Positions 17,001 through 24,872 of a stretch of 64,000 bases of DNA are shown here, piece by piece. The translations under genes were made by a program, and so were the position numbers. Under the pieces are notes generated by a model. The model saw only the letters and a list, made by a program, of their open reading frames with translations, had not been told where the DNA came from and ran no database searches. The stretch is from Nocardia rhizosphaerihabitans (GTDB lineage Bacteria > Actinomycetota > Actinomycetes > Mycobacteriales > Mycobacteriaceae), in the NCBI RefSeq assembly GCF_014646295.1, contig NZ_BMNE01000004.1, positions 620,001-684,000 of the forward strand. Reading direction: 5' to 3'. Every line of letters begins with the position of its first letter. Positions within the stretch are counted from its first letter, which is position 1.

Positions 17001-18119
17001 CAGCAGATCACCAACCTTGCCCTGCAAGGACTTTCCTACGGCGTCCACGTCGTCATCGCACTGTCCCGCTGGATGGAAGCGCGTCCCGCCCTGAAGGACC
17101 AGATCGCCACGCGCATCGAACTCCGTCTCGGTGATCCCATGGACTCCGACATCGGCCGCAAGTTCGCCTCCCTTGTGCCACAGGGTCGTCCGGGTCGCGG
17201 CATCACGCCGGATGCGCTGCACATGCTGATGGCATTGCCCCGTGTCGACGGCAGCTCCGATCCGCTGGATCTCAGTGTCGGTGTCGCACACGCGGTCGAG
17301 CTGATCGCACAGCGCACTCCTGGCCGCCCCGCCCCCGGTACCCGGACCCTGCCGGATCAGCTCGACCGTGCGGAGCTGCTGCGCGCGATGCGCAACTGGC
17401 CCGCCGAGGTGGACCGGTCGCGGCCGAACATGCAGGTGCCGATCGGCGTCAACGAGGCGGAGCTGGCACCCGTCATGCTCAATCTGGCCGATACCCCGCA
17501 CTTTCTGGTCTTCGGTGACAGCGAGTGCGGTAAGACGGCACTGCTCAGGGGAATCGCGCAGGGCATCGTCGAGTCGAATACCCCGGCGCAGGCCAAGATC
17601 ATCCTCGGCGACTACCGGCGAACTCTGTTGGGCACCATCGAAACCAATCACCTCGCCGGCTACGCGCCCTCGTCGGAGGTGCTCACACCGTTCATCCAGC
17701 AGGTCGTCGGGATTCTGAAGTCCCGGATGCCAGGAGCCAACATCACCCAGCAGGAACTGCGTTCTCGTTCCTGGTGGACGGGCCCGGAGCTGTATCTGAT
17801 CATCGACGACTACGACTTGGTGGTCACCACGTCGGGCAACCCGCTCTCGCCGCTGGTCGAGTTCATCCCGCACGCCAAGGACATCGGCTTCCACCTGATC
17901 ATCGCTCGCCGTTCCGGCGGTGCGTCCCGGGCTCTGTACGAGCCGGTCGTGTCCAGGATGCGCGATGTCGGGTGCATCGGTCTGGTGATGAGCGGTAGCC
18001 GGGACGAAGGTCAGCTGTTCGGCACCGTGCGCGCCAGCGCGATGCCGCCCGGCCGAGGCACCTTGGTCACGAGGAACGCCATCGATCTGGTGCAGTTGGC
18101 ATGGTCGCCGGCTTTGTGA
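14085..18119 (+). CDS. eccC: ESX-4 type VII secretion ATPase EccC (fused EccCa-EccCb)
   Basis: A 1344-residue FtsK/SpoIIIE-type motor. Two Met-rich membrane helices (residues ~38-60 and ~70-87) lead into three ATPase domains. Walker A motifs: GATGSGKS (483-490), GGPQSGKS (841-848) and GDSECGKT (1144-1151). The first Walker B region is VVLDEFSEL (~593-601) with its glutamate. The second (FLVIDGFG, ~956) and third (LIIDDYD, ~1238) lack the usual DE pair, as is common in EccC, where the first domain is the active one. It binds substrate signals and drives export. It starts after AGGGGGAG and overlaps the following gene. The single uninterrupted chain is the ESX-4 form, not split as in ESX-1. Confidence 0.97.
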   Translation: MSTVRFQRRARREMPRTPGGEVTLQPPPEIPRITPGNLLMKLMPVVMVVGMVGMMALMFTQGGDMLRNPMSMMFPLMMIMSMVTMFGQGSGKGAKAAEANEDRKDYLRYLDQVRKDVDETAKQQRAAVEWSHPEPGLIWMLAGTSRMWERRSGDKDFCHARIGLGGQRLATRLVAPETGPVEELEPIAAVSLRRFVRAHSTVPDLPTAIAVKGFGTIALDGDRAQARDMTRAMLLQLCMFQAPDQVLVAVVCGPDTAREWEWTKWLPHTQHPEVSDGIGTQRMFYGSIREALSSLHPLLGNRVRYSRNQPNNPNLVHVVIVVDGGLLEAEDDQLRESGFEGVTIIDLCNYAPRLAVSRGIKMVVEDGECLGRGATGNQERFATIDRVSAEQAQQAARRLAPYRAATQRSSDVETDDNETISTWSQLMSLGDIGNFNPASAWRPRYGRERLRVPFGVGADGNPVELDIKEAAENGMGPHGLCIGATGSGKSEFLRTLVLSLLATHSPDQLNLVLVDFKGGATFLGLDGVPHVAAVITNLEDEADLVDRMKDALAGEMNRRQEVLRQAGNFANVSEYEKARAAGADLDPLPALFVVLDEFSELLTQHPDFAELFVMIGRLGRSLHVHLLLASQRLEEGKLKGLESHLSYRIGLKTFSANESRQVLGVPDAYNLPNSPGGGYLKADSGEIQRFQASYVSGPYVGGGPQREVTSAGIVGGEIDVNARPFSANHVGFRTSDRVPVPVESTYEPESPSDDGEQMSNLNMLVSRITGHGRPAHEIWLPPLDEAPTLDQLIPRSIITGEYSAAATLRAPIGIVDRPYDQRRDPMMLDLSGSRGHVAIVGGPQSGKSTALRSLVMAMSMTHTAEQVQFYCLDFGGGTLSSLEGLPHVGSVANRLDPDKVRRTVAEMSTLVRQREQRFHQLGIESMVEYRRLRAMDPNSSPAAAGAHADPYGDAFLVIDGFGTIRQDYEALEQQITNLALQGLSYGVHVVIALSRWMEARPALKDQIATRIELRLGDPMDSDIGRKFASLVPQGRPGRGITPDALHMLMALPRVDGSSDPLDLSVGVAHAVELIAQRTPGRPAPGTRTLPDQLDRAELLRAMRNWPAEVDRSRPNMQVPIGVNEAELAPVMLNLADTPHFLVFGDSECGKTALLRGIAQGIVESNTPAQAKIILGDYRRTLLGTIETNHLAGYAPSSEVLTPFIQQVVGILKSRMPGANITQQELRSRSWWTGPELYLIIDDYDLVVTTSGNPLSPLVEFIPHAKDIGFHLIIARRSGGASRALYEPVVSRMRDVGCIGLVMSGSRDEGQLFGTVRASAMPPGRGTLVTRNAIDLVQLAWSPAL

Positions 18120-19585
18120 CCGACATCGACGTCGTGGTCAGCGATGCGCGCATCTTGGCGCGCACCGCTGCCCGGCACGTGGATGTCGTCCCCACGGTGA
18201 TGCCCGTTCCGGGCGGGATCGTGGTCGGCGCGCCGGTCGGACCAACGCAGCCGTCGGTGTCGGCACTGGCGCTGGCCGACTCGGCGTGGATCGGGTTCGA
18301 ACCGAATCCGATGCCGGGTGCCGCGGCGATGGATGCGGTGGTCGACGAGGTGCTCGGGGGCTTGGCCCCGACCGCACCGGGCGCGACTATCGGCGTCGCA
18401 CATCCCAGTTCATGGTCGGCGGTGCGGCGGTCGACCCTTGACAATTCTTTCGGCAGGTACTCCAGCTCTGTTCTCCTCGAGTCGATCGCCGTCCGTGTCG
18501 CCAGACTGCGGCAGTCTCTGGCGACTTCGGAACTCGTTGTCGTCGTCGAGATCGAGCCGCTGGATGTCACGGTCAGTGCCGTCGACCGATCCCGAGACCA
18601 GATCGTGGTCGCTGCCTGCGAGCACGAACCAACCTTGGGCGCAGGCGAATGGAACGACGCTGCCGTCGAACGCCTGACCGCGATGATCGGACAGGTTGTC
18701 GAGGGCTCCCGGCCGACATCGGTGCTCGTCGTCGGACCGCACGACGAGCCATTGCTGGAGCGCCTGCGTGATTTCGCCGCACAGACGTGGACCACGCAGC
18801 CCACGCCGCTGGTACAGCCGCTTGCCCTGACCGCCCTGCTGCTGCCGCAATTCAGTCTTACCGACCAGCGGACGCGCCCGATCCCGGCACAGAACGCCGA
18901 ATGGGTCGGCACCCTGCGCGAGCGCGCTGCCGCCACAGCCCCGTCACCCCGCGTCGCAACGGCCAAAATCGTTGCGGCAGTGGCCGTTGCGCTCACGGTG
19001 ATCACGGCGGGTGTCGTCGCAGTGGCGGCTACGAGGGGCAGCGGTGCAGATGCGGCCACAGCGGCAGGTTCCACCGCACCCGCCGACCCGAGCGCACCCG
19101 CGACCCGGACCCCCGCGACATCTACTCCGGCGCAACCATCGACGACCCAGCCCGCCGACGCGCCACGCCGCCACACTATGGGCCGCGTAGCTTTCGACAT
19201 TCCGGCGGGCTGGCGGCCCTCCGCCGGCGAGAACCCGGAGCGAGCTGCCCTCGTTCCGCAGACAGCCACCCCCGGCCGAATTACTGTGACGTACAACACT
19301 GTTGCAGAACAGGCTGGATATGATGAAGTGCTAAGGGACATCACAGCGCGGATCGCTCGCGCCGAGCCAGGCCGGTTCGGTACACCCGAACGCGACGTGG
19401 TGTTCGCTGGGCGCCGGGGGATCGGCTACCAAGAGCTTCCTGGCGACGGATCCGTCGTCAGGTGGTACGTCCTACTCGACCATGGCGTCCAGGCGAACGT
19501 CGGCTGCCAGCACGGCTCGGGAGGATGGGGGACTGTCAGTACTGCGTGCGAGGAAGTGATGCGATCAGTGTCGATCTCGCAGTAG
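18116..19585 (+). CDS. Type VII secretion-associated protein, Rv3446c family
   Basis: About 489 residues from the GTG at 18116, whose GTGA overlaps the eccC stop. An ATG at 18101 is the alternative. The N-terminal half is a soluble domain of unknown fold with short strands (DIDVVVSDARILART, GATIGVAHPSSW, SVLVVGPHDEP). One membrane helix lies near residues 293-315 (VAAVAVALTVITAGVVAVAA), followed by a Thr/Pro/Ala-rich linker. The C-terminal domain begins at MGRVAFDIPAGWRPS and contains Cys pairs (VGCQHGSG, TACEEVMRS). This layout and position match Rv3446c, which follows eccC4 in M. tuberculosis. Its role in ESX-4 is not known. Confidence 0.85.
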   Translation: MTDIDVVVSDARILARTAARHVDVVPTVMPVPGGIVVGAPVGPTQPSVSALALADSAWIGFEPNPMPGAAAMDAVVDEVLGGLAPTAPGATIGVAHPSSWSAVRRSTLDNSFGRYSSSVLLESIAVRVARLRQSLATSELVVVVEIEPLDVTVSAVDRSRDQIVVAACEHEPTLGAGEWNDAAVERLTAMIGQVVEGSRPTSVLVVGPHDEPLLERLRDFAAQTWTTQPTPLVQPLALTALLLPQFSLTDQRTRPIPAQNAEWVGTLRERAAATAPSPRVATAKIVAAVAVALTVITAGVVAVAATRGSGADAATAAGSTAPADPSAPATRTPATSTPAQPSTTQPADAPRRHTMGRVAFDIPAGWRPSAGENPERAALVPQTATPGRITVTYNTVAEQAGYDEVLRDITARIARAEPGRFGTPERDVVFAGRRGIGYQELPGDGSVVRWYVLLDHGVQANVGCQHGSGGWGTVSTACEEVMRSVSISQ

Positions 19586-19709
19586 GTTTTCGGAAATTTC
19601 TCCGAAGATGATGGAACCGAACGCACCGTCGGTGCGTCCAACCAAGATGAAGGGCTCAGATCGCCAGCAGGGGGGTCTGGTCCACCGTTGACCACGAAGG
19701 AGCCAGAAG

Positions 19710-20048
19710 ATGGGATTTTCCGCTTCGCCCGCCGAGATCCAGGCGTTCTCGACGCGTATGAAGGATAAGCATGACGCGATCGATGGGATGATCCGCAAGT
19801 CGGAGGGACATGCCACCGACGTAAACAACCCTTCCTTCCAAGGCGCGGCTGGTCGGGCCTTCCAGGCCTCGATGACTGACTACCTCGCAGCAGCACGAGC
19901 TCTGAACGAGGCGCTGTACACCTCCTCCGACAATGTTGCGTCTGTTGCAAGCTCGATCTCGGATTCTGAGATTGACAACGCCCAGCAGATCCTCGCCAGC
20001 GGGGAACCGGCGGACAGTGTCCCGCAGTTGAACCTCAAGACCACCTAA
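19710..20048 (+). CDS. WXG100-like ESX-4 substrate (EsxU-like position)
   Basis: A 112-residue helical hairpin protein, preceded by GAAGGAG. The usual WXG turn is replaced by FQG (Phe43-Gln-Gly45) at the bend between the helices. A YxxxD secretion motif, YTSSD (residues 70-74), lies in the second helix. A 40-residue tail follows. With the next gene it forms the pair that follows the Rv3446c-type gene, as esxU and esxT do in M. tuberculosis. It is expected to dimerise with its partner and be exported by this ESX-4 system. Base composition here is lower in GC than in the core genes. Confidence 0.8.
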   Translation: MGFSASPAEIQAFSTRMKDKHDAIDGMIRKSEGHATDVNNPSFQGAAGRAFQASMTDYLAAARALNEALYTSSDNVASVASSISDSEIDNAQQILASGEPADSVPQLNLKTT

Positions 20049-20083
20049 ATTCCACGACTCGGATTTACTGAAGGGATCAGAAA

Positions 20084-20386
20084 ATGGACATCGGAGCTAT
20101 TAGGTATGACTTCGGCGCCATCAACGACGCCGGTGTGGGTCTTCAGGCAGAGGCTCAGCAGATCACGACTGCGCTGCAAGACTACGAAAATGACTTCCAG
20201 CGCTTCATCGAAGAAAACTGGTCTGATGGTGAAGGTTCTGCAGCCTTCGTCGCCCTGCAGGCAAAGTGGCAGAGCCAGTCGGTCGATTTGAATACGAAGC
20301 TGCAGAAGATCGGCGCCACCACCCTCTCCGGCGCAGACAACATGCGGGCAACCGACATCGCGATGGCCAACAGGCTTCTTGGCTAG
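20084..20386 (+). CDS. WXG100-like ESX-4 substrate (EsxT-like position)
   Basis: A 100-residue protein, the usual WXG100 size, starting after GAAGGGA. The turn reads NWSDGEG (Trp46), followed by SAAFVALQAKWQ, very like the ESAT-6 segment after WGGSG. No YxxxD/E motif is seen near the C-terminus (ends AMANRLLG), so its partner at 19710 probably carries the export signal. The 35-base spacing suggests one transcript with that gene, ended by the strong hairpin at 20398-20438. Confidence 0.85.
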   Translation: MDIGAIRYDFGAINDAGVGLQAEAQQITTALQDYENDFQRFIEENWSDGEGSAAFVALQAKWQSQSVDLNTKLQKIGATTLSGADNMRATDIAMANRLLG

Positions 20387-20397
20387 TCGTACGCTAC

Positions 20398-20438
20398 AAG
20401 TGGTGGGCTCGGAGTTTTTCCGGGCCCACCACTTTCTT
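20398..20438 (+). terminator. Strong intrinsic terminator ending the ESX-4 locus
   Basis: AAGTGGTGGGC (20398-20408) pairs perfectly over 11 bases with GCCCACCACTT (20424-20434), followed by TCTT. It lies 12 bases after the last WXG100 gene. Because both ends are A/T-rich it could also stop transcription arriving from the opposite strand. Confidence 0.8.
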
Positions 20439-20786
20439 ATGCTTGAACTGCTGTATTAGTAGTCTTACGTGGGTGATGTCGCCGACGTATTGGGTGTTCG
20501 GCGCGGGTCGTGACGGGCCAGTTCGTGTGACGGGAGCGCCCGCTGAATCCGGCTATACCTGGCCAAGCGCGGGCCTTGGAAGTCGCTGCTACCGACCGCG
20601 TCGGCTCGACTCGAAGCCACCTGACCTGTGCAAAAACCGGCTCTTCCGATCCAGGAAGGAGCAATTTACCAGGCCAGTGGAACCCTGCCGCGCAGACGGA
20701 CGGTCGGCGATGCGCGACGCCCGGACACGAAATCGACGATAACCACCCCGGCTACGCCGACACGGCAGCGTCAAGAAAGATCGAGG
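20439..20786. other. Gene-free junction between ESX-4 locus and lipoprotein array
   Basis: About 350 bases with no credible gene. The one recognisable element is a short minus-strand stretch resembling an IS3-type transposase (see 20466-20510). The rest gives only short open frames without ribosome-binding sites or domains. It marks the left border of the block that separates the ESX-4 genes from rplM. Confidence 0.5.
20466..20510 (-). pseudogene. Possible IS3-family transposase relic
   Basis: Read on the minus strand, one frame gives APNTQYVGDITHV. This matches the start of the DDE integrase core of actinobacterial IS3-family transposases, which typically read APNxxYVGDITYxP. The similarity stops after V, and no further transposase sequence or terminal repeats are seen. 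If real, it is a heavily degraded remnant. Confidence 0.35.
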
Positions 20787-21971
20787 CTAGCCTGTCGTCG
20801 CGAGTAGCTTGTACTGTGCAGCAGCCCGTTGACGCACTTCTTGTAGGTTTGTCCCTGCAACAGAAATGACGTATCGGCCGACTGGCGCAATGCATCGGGG
20901 GTTGTTGACTCCAGTCATGGTGAGGTTTGGGTCCAGATCATAGCAATGCGCCACCGGGAGGTGCGCTGGTGCTTCGGCGTCAACTAGCCCAGCTAAGTTG
21001 AATGCACCGTTCCTCAGCGCTGCTACGAGGCGTGTCGCGGCTGCGTTATCGCGAGCGCGATAGACGGTTGCCCCGTTTATCGCGACGTAGTCGACGCCTG
21101 TATCGGCGAATGCGGATGACAATGCGGCGGGTCGTTCTGTGAGTGCTAGCGCAGCGTGCGCCGGGTAAACGGCGGCTCCAGAGTGTGGCTTGTCCCTGGG
21201 AAGGGTTTTGCTGAGCAGCCCCTCGGTATCGAGTGGGAGGTTATCCAGCTCTGTGATCGATGTTGCGGTGTATTGCTTAAGTAAGGCTAGCTGTTGGTCG
21301 AGGTATTTACTTACAATGTTTGTGTTGTCGACCGGGTCGAACGGTCGGCTGACTGGGTCATATATCTGAATTGAGATCAGCATGTCGCCTACTGCATGGT
21401 AGGCGCGAAGCGTCGTTACCCCCAGTGAATCAGTTTGGGTGATTTTTGACTGCACGCCCGGATAGTTGGCGAATCCATCGAAGGATTCGCCTTCACTGCG
21501 TTCCATTAGAATGTCCGCAGCGTTGCGGGCATGGCTCGAATCTTTGAATCGAAGGGTGAACGTCTCGATCGACCGACCTTTGCCGAGTTCGTCACGCCGG
21601 TTTGCGGACATGCGCCAACCGGCAATCAGGCCCGGTACTTCGGTTGCGAACTGCTTGCTCTCAATTCTAGTTCCATTGAAATATGGCGGTTCTTCAGATG
21701 TTACCCGGTTGCTGCGGGCGGGATGAAGCGGCGCAAAGCCGAAGCGCTCGTCGTACTCCATGGCTAGCGGAGTTGCATTGCCGATTCTAATTGCTTCACG
21801 GACGACACCAGACAGCGGAGTCCTCAAGGATTCGACGTCGAGTGGACTCGTTGCGAAGTTTCCGGTATCGAGTTTGTCGATCTCTATCGTAGGTCGTGAA
21901 TCCTGGCCGCTGCACGCGCCGGCCAAGAGTATGCACATTGCAAGCGCCGGTGCGAACCCTGCCTTCCGCAT
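20787..21971 (-). CDS. DUF7373-like lipoprotein, array member 1
   Basis: About 394 residues. The ATG at 21971 overlaps the preceding stop by one base (TAATG) and gives the N-terminus MRKAGFAPALAMCILLAGAC, like MRKLRVSS of its closest paralog at 24873. A GTG at 21983 is an alternative. The lipobox is LAGAC, so the mature protein would be lipid-anchored at the cell surface. Shared features of the array: LDTGNFATSP just after the Cys, SGVVREAIRIGNATPLA, LPLDTEGLLSKTLP near the middle, a Cys pair (AHCYDLD, PRCIAPVGRYV), and the end QRAAAQYKLLATTG. It is last of a probable operon. GC is clearly lower than in neighbouring genes. Function unknown. Confidence 0.8.
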   Translation of the reverse strand: MRKAGFAPALAMCILLAGACSGQDSRPTIEIDKLDTGNFATSPLDVESLRTPLSGVVREAIRIGNATPLAMEYDERFGFAPLHPARSNRVTSEEPPYFNGTRIESKQFATEVPGLIAGWRMSANRRDELGKGRSIETFTLRFKDSSHARNAADILMERSEGESFDGFANYPGVQSKITQTDSLGVTTLRAYHAVGDMLISIQIYDPVSRPFDPVDNTNIVSKYLDQQLALLKQYTATSITELDNLPLDTEGLLSKTLPRDKPHSGAAVYPAHAALALTERPAALSSAFADTGVDYVAINGATVYRARDNAAATRLVAALRNGAFNLAGLVDAEAPAHLPVAHCYDLDPNLTMTGVNNPRCIAPVGRYVISVAGTNLQEVRQRAAAQYKLLATTG

Positions 21972-23197
21972 TACTTGTCGCACTTCTTCAGTATGGCGTA
22001 CTGCGCAGCTGCCCGCTCCATTAGTCCACTTTCGACCTCGCCGCCGCTTATTGCTTCCGCGGTAACTACGGCGACGTATCTATCGTATACAATTGCGCAT
22101 AAGGCGTCGTACTCCCGACTTTGGTCCGCGGTGTCAAGCTTTATGCATTGCGCGTCCGCCATGCCGTGCGGTGATTTCAAAATGAAGTCATTCTTGCCTG
22201 GGGCTGCAAGGAAAGTCTGCAGTCGAAAGGCGGATGCAAGGTCACGAGTTCTGTAGACTGTGCTCGCTCGGCGGCCGATCAGGTCAACACCTGACTCTTC
22301 AAATTTCTTGCGAGCTTCTACTGGATGTCGCTCGAAGTGAAGAATGCCCGAGGGTTGGAATGGTCCAAAGTCCTCTTCATAATTGCTGATTCCTACGCTA
22401 TCGCGATCAGATCGTACGGCTGCTCGCCGCATAATATTCTCGGGGTCGAGCGGAGTGTCGAGGACATCGTCTAGCGGAATTGGCTTGAAGCGATCGAGCG
22501 ATTCTACCTGCATCTCGACCGACTTCTTTGCTGCCTCAATTGCTGCATCGAGATTCGGATGCGGAAGTTTGACTCTCGTCCAAATTATATATTTGCCGCG
22601 AGGCTCCCAAGAATCCAGGATTCTTTCAGATTCGGCTGACGCCCGGGCGTTCGGGCGACCTGATATCTCAACTGTCTGCCTGGGGCTCGAGTCGAGAGTA
22701 ATGCGATGGAATTCGTCGGCAATCCTGATAGCCTCGACATCGGTTGAAAATTGCAGGATGGCGATTGCCAGATCCTTGGGCGTGCGAACACTTCCATTGG
22801 ATTGGGAAGTCGATACCCCGCCGATGAATTTGACGTTGAGTCGGACCGGGTCTAAGTATGCTTCACTCAGTCCATTTCCTGATGACATGGCATCAGTATC
22901 GGCGAAGATCCGTGTGCCCCCAGGGGTGTGAAGGTCGGGGTCTACGTCGAAAGGGTGCACCAAATAGTTGAGCATCCTGCGGGTTTCTATGAGGCGAATC
23001 TTCTTCGGCATTTCCATGCCCCACTCAATTCCGAACGGTGTTGGTTCGTTCTTGAATGGCCCTGGGCGCAGATAGTCGAGATCGACAGGCGTTGCACCAG
23101 GCAGTGGAGATCCGGAGATGGTTACACCGCAGCCCGGCACGAGCGCTATGGCCGCCAATAGTGCTGCGGTCCTAAGCTTGTGAGTAACTGAGGTCAC
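21971..23197 (-). CDS. DUF7373-like lipoprotein, array member 2
   Basis: About 408 residues from the GTG at 23197, which overlaps the TGA of the kinase gene upstream by four bases (GTGA). Signal peptide with lipobox LVPGC (MTSVTHKLRTAALLAAIAL first). The mature part starts VDLDYLRPGPFKNEPTPFGIEW. Its closest relative in the window is the gene at 26091 (FEPSGILHFERNPAEARxxFEEAGVDL versus FQPSGILHFERHPVEARKKFEESGVDL). The C-terminus is ERAAAQYAILKKCDK, the array signature. The low GC matches member 1. Coupling to the kinase suggests co-production of sensor kinase and lipoproteins. Confidence 0.8.
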   Translation of the reverse strand: MTSVTHKLRTAALLAAIALVPGCGVTISGSPLPGATPVDLDYLRPGPFKNEPTPFGIEWGMEMPKKIRLIETRRMLNYLVHPFDVDPDLHTPGGTRIFADTDAMSSGNGLSEAYLDPVRLNVKFIGGVSTSQSNGSVRTPKDLAIAILQFSTDVEAIRIADEFHRITLDSSPRQTVEISGRPNARASAESERILDSWEPRGKYIIWTRVKLPHPNLDAAIEAAKKSVEMQVESLDRFKPIPLDDVLDTPLDPENIMRRAAVRSDRDSVGISNYEEDFGPFQPSGILHFERHPVEARKKFEESGVDLIGRRASTVYRTRDLASAFRLQTFLAAPGKNDFILKSPHGMADAQCIKLDTADQSREYDALCAIVYDRYVAVVTAEAISGGEVESGLMERAAAQYAILKKCDK

Positions 23198-24780
23198 TGC
23201 ATGGCCTTTGCGATTTGCGGCAGCATCTTGTCGATGAGGATCTGTTGCGATTGATTGCTCCAGACCTGAAACGCCTGGACGGTCGATGGATCGTCGATGA
23301 CGACGACCTTGCCTTTTCCGCTTGTCAATGCATACGGCAGTCCACGGAACCCGCCGTTGCCCGCCTGGCTGTCCGTGCGGAGCACGACGACGATGTCGGT
23401 GTTGTTCTTGATGCTGTAGTCGCCGACAGACAATGCGCGAGGCGACTTCTCGTCGCCTACGGCCTTGAATTCGGAGTTGTAGTCGAAGTCCAAGTCGCGC
23501 AGGAACTTCCACTGGTCACTGGGGTTGAGGACCACGGAGAGAGTGGAATTGCCGAAGTTGTACGCGGTGATGGACTTTCCGCTGAATTCGGGATGCTGAG
23601 AACGGGCCTGTGCCATTGGGTCACCACCACCGGTCGATCCTCCGTCGGGCCTTGTCAAGACGAAGACACCGGTTCCGACCAAGGCCGCCACAACGAGGGC
23701 GATCATGCTGGTAAGTAGCATTTTTCGGCTGCGCTTCGGGCGGTATGGCTTCGGGTTTCGGGCGGTGAGGATGTCCTGCTCGGAAACCCCGCCGCCGTGC
23801 GGTGGGTAGCCGACGACGGCGCGGCTGGGATCGGTGCCCCATTGTGGGACCACATCCGTGGCCGCGGTGATCGGGTTGGCGATCGGGGTGCTGGGGGAGG
23901 TGTGGAAGCCCTGTGCTGCCGGTGCCTGCATCGGTGCGCCGAACAGGGCGTTGTGGGCGTCCTGGATGAATTCGCGGCAGGTGTTGTAGCGGTGGGCCGG
24001 ATCTTTCGCCATCACTTTGGCGATCACGTGATCGATCGCGGGCGGGAGGTCTGGGCGGACCGCGGTGACCCGGGGTGGGGGTTCGTGGAGGTGGCCCATC
24101 ATGACCATGGCCGGCACGGTGGCGGGGTAGGGGTTCTGGCCGGTGAGGAGTTTGTACAGCGAGCAGCCGAGGCTGTAGATGTCGGCGCGGTGGTCGAGCT
24201 TGCTGCCCATCAGCTGCTCGGGGGGAGCGTAGGCGACGGTGGCCATGAAATTGCCGGTGGCGGTGAGGTCTTGGCCGTCGTCGGCGGACTTGGCGACGCC
24301 GAAGTCGGTGAGCAGGACGCGTTCCTCGTCGTCGTCCTCGGCCGCGGCGATCATGAAGTTTGCCGGCTTGATGTCGCGGTGGAGGAGGCCGCGGCGGTGG
24401 GCGTAGTCGAGGCCCTTGCCGACTTCACCGATGATGCGCAGGGCTCGCTGCGGTGGCATGGCCGCCGGGCCCTTCGCCACCTCGGCGGAGGCGTCGGTGC
24501 CGTCGACGTACTGCATCGCGATCCACAGCTGACCGTCCTCGTCGCCGCGGTTGTACACGGCGACGATATTGGGATGGTCGAGGCCGGCGGCGAGGTTGGC
24601 TTCGCGTTCGAAACGTCCGCGGAACTCGGGGTCGGTCGACAGGTCGCCGCTGAGCACCTTGAGGGCGTCGCGGCGGGGGAGGCTGGGGTTCTGCGCGAGG
24701 TATACGGTGCCCATACCACCGGCGCCGAGAACCTTGATCACTCGGTAGCCACCAACAATTGCGCCGGGCCGCAAGGCCAT
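23194..24780 (-). CDS. PknB-like transmembrane Ser/Thr protein kinase
   Basis: A 528-residue kinase. Intracellular kinase domain (residues ~12-275): Gly loop GAGGMG (19-24), Lys41 (ALKVL), HRDIKPAN (134-141), DFG (159-161), and the activation segment ending YAPPEQL. A juxtamembrane linker leads to one membrane helix (~353-376, MLLTSMIALVVAALVGTGVFVL). An extracellular domain of about 150 residues follows, with no PASTA repeats. It opens MAQARSQHPEFSGKSITAYNF and ends QILIDKMLPQIAKAMQ. The same extracellular domain type is in the kinase at 28747. The gene is first of a kinase-lipoprotein-lipoprotein unit. Ligand unknown. Confidence 0.92.
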   Translation of the reverse strand: MALRPGAIVGGYRVIKVLGAGGMGTVYLAQNPSLPRRDALKVLSGDLSTDPEFRGRFEREANLAAGLDHPNIVAVYNRGDEDGQLWIAMQYVDGTDASAEVAKGPAAMPPQRALRIIGEVGKGLDYAHRRGLLHRDIKPANFMIAAAEDDDEERVLLTDFGVAKSADDGQDLTATGNFMATVAYAPPEQLMGSKLDHRADIYSLGCSLYKLLTGQNPYPATVPAMVMMGHLHEPPPRVTAVRPDLPPAIDHVIAKVMAKDPAHRYNTCREFIQDAHNALFGAPMQAPAAQGFHTSPSTPIANPITAATDVVPQWGTDPSRAVVGYPPHGGGVSEQDILTARNPKPYRPKRSRKMLLTSMIALVVAALVGTGVFVLTRPDGGSTGGGDPMAQARSQHPEFSGKSITAYNFGNSTLSVVLNPSDQWKFLRDLDFDYNSEFKAVGDEKSPRALSVGDYSIKNNTDIVVVLRTDSQAGNGGFRGLPYALTSGKGKVVVIDDPSTVQAFQVWSNQSQQILIDKMLPQIAKAMQ

Positions 24781-24872
24781 TCGCGTCTCCTCATCCTTCG
24801 CGCGCCCCGCGGTGCACGTGCCAACCAGGGCAATCTAGCAGGTGCTCGCGCAGCCCACCGTGCACGCGAGCG

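Noticed and set aside
20439..20786. A complete insertion sequence between ESX-4 and the lipoprotein array
   Set aside because: Only about 13 residues resemble a transposase. No terminal inverted repeats, target duplication or full open frame are visible.
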